Shown piece after piece: positions 31,094 through 31,219 of a stretch of 31,219 bases of DNA. The stretch lies in NCBI GenBank assembly GCA_046317875.1, contig JBKCVN010000033.1, forward strand, positions 1 through 31,219, read 5' to 3'. The notes under the pieces are model-generated. The model made no database searches, was not told where the DNA came from, and saw only the letters and a list, made by a program, of their open reading frames with translations. The position numbers and the translations under genes are program-made. How positions within the stretch are numbered: the first letter of the stretch is position 1; every line of letters starts with the position of its first letter. This DNA comes from 2-01-FULL-41-14 sp046317875. GTDB taxonomy: Bacteria > Pseudomonadota > Alphaproteobacteria > UBA7879 > UBA5542.

Positions 31094-31219
31094 TTATTTC
31101 AATATTTTTGAAACGACACCAGCACCTACAGTGCGCCCCCCTTCACGAATTGCAAAACGCAACCCTTCATCCATGGCAATCGGCGATATCAATTCCACAA
31201 TCATGGCAATGTTATCTCC
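31094..31219 (-). CDS. tuf: Elongation factor Tu, copy 2 (3' end only)
   Basis: Only the last 41 codons and the TAA are inside the window; the 5' part continues beyond 31219. The translated tail starts GDNIAMIVELISPIAMDEGL and ends EGGRTVGAGVVSKILK, the end of EF-Tu domain III. It aligns without gaps to the tail of the copy at 14915 but differs at 11 of 41 residues, including a final Lys in place of Glu. The position upstream of tRNA-Trp and secE is the classic place of the second tuf. Whether the rest of the gene is intact cannot be seen. Confidence 0.95.
   Translation of the reverse strand, partial: GDNIAMIVELISPIAMDEGLRFAIREGGRTVGAGVVSKILK

Noticed and set aside
1..31219. CRISPR arrays, insertion sequences, phage genes or an undescribed gene system
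   Set aside because: No direct repeat arrays, transposase-like proteins or unfamiliar gene groups were seen; nearly all coding sequence is assigned to known translation, transcription and secretion families.

Overview
The window is almost entirely one minus-strand run of translation and transcription genes from what looks like an alphaproteobacterium. Three things point there: the unbroken order tuf2 / tRNA-Trp / secE-nusG / rplK-rplA / rplJ-rplL / rpoB-rpoC / rpsL-rpsG-fusA-tuf1 / S10 block / spc block / adk / rpsM-rpsK-rpoA-rplQ; the adk gene between secY and rpsM with no infA or rpmJ; and the hupB / tRNA-Val pair downstream. AT-rich spacers, a GC content in the mid 40s (judged by eye) and the character of the proteins would fit a host-associated lineage of the Holosporales / Paracaedibacter type. 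That placement is inference and was not tested against any database.

Layout, read in the direction of transcription (right to left). The 3' end of a second EF-Tu gene (31094-31219) runs off the window. tRNA-Trp(CCA) follows with its own promoter, then secE-nusG and rplK-rplA with an L1-binding leader that imitates 23S rRNA. A terminator and a 210-base spacer come next; the spacer carries a palindrome and an L10-type leader and precedes rplJ-rplL. A hairpin plus T-run between rplL and rpoB looks like an attenuator. After rpoC there is a strong terminator, and then a near-consensus promoter that starts the str block (rpsL, rpsG, fusA, tuf1). The S10 and spc blocks follow with gene spacings of -8 to +51 bases and no clear new promoter until one in front of rpsM. 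The cluster ends at a textbook terminator after rplQ. A gene-poor stretch of about 600 bases (604-1206), then hupB and tRNA-Val(UAC), each with a recognisable promoter, and a group of nested hairpins (57-116) finish the left end.

Together these genes supply most of the ribosomal proteins, the elongation factors EF-Tu and EF-G, the core RNA polymerase subunits alpha, beta and beta', the elongation factor NusG and the SecYE translocon core. All reading frames appear intact, and catalytic and metal-binding residues are present.

The region is ordinary in gene content and I found no new multi-gene system. The points worth a second look are small: two EF-Tu copies that differ at 11 of the 41 residues that can be compared, unusual codon use in tuf1, a substitution beside the RpoC catalytic motif, the Ala/Lys tail of L17, the RNA leaders of the L11 and L10 units, and the two unexplained stretches at the left end. 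Promoter and RNA-structure calls are by eye only.
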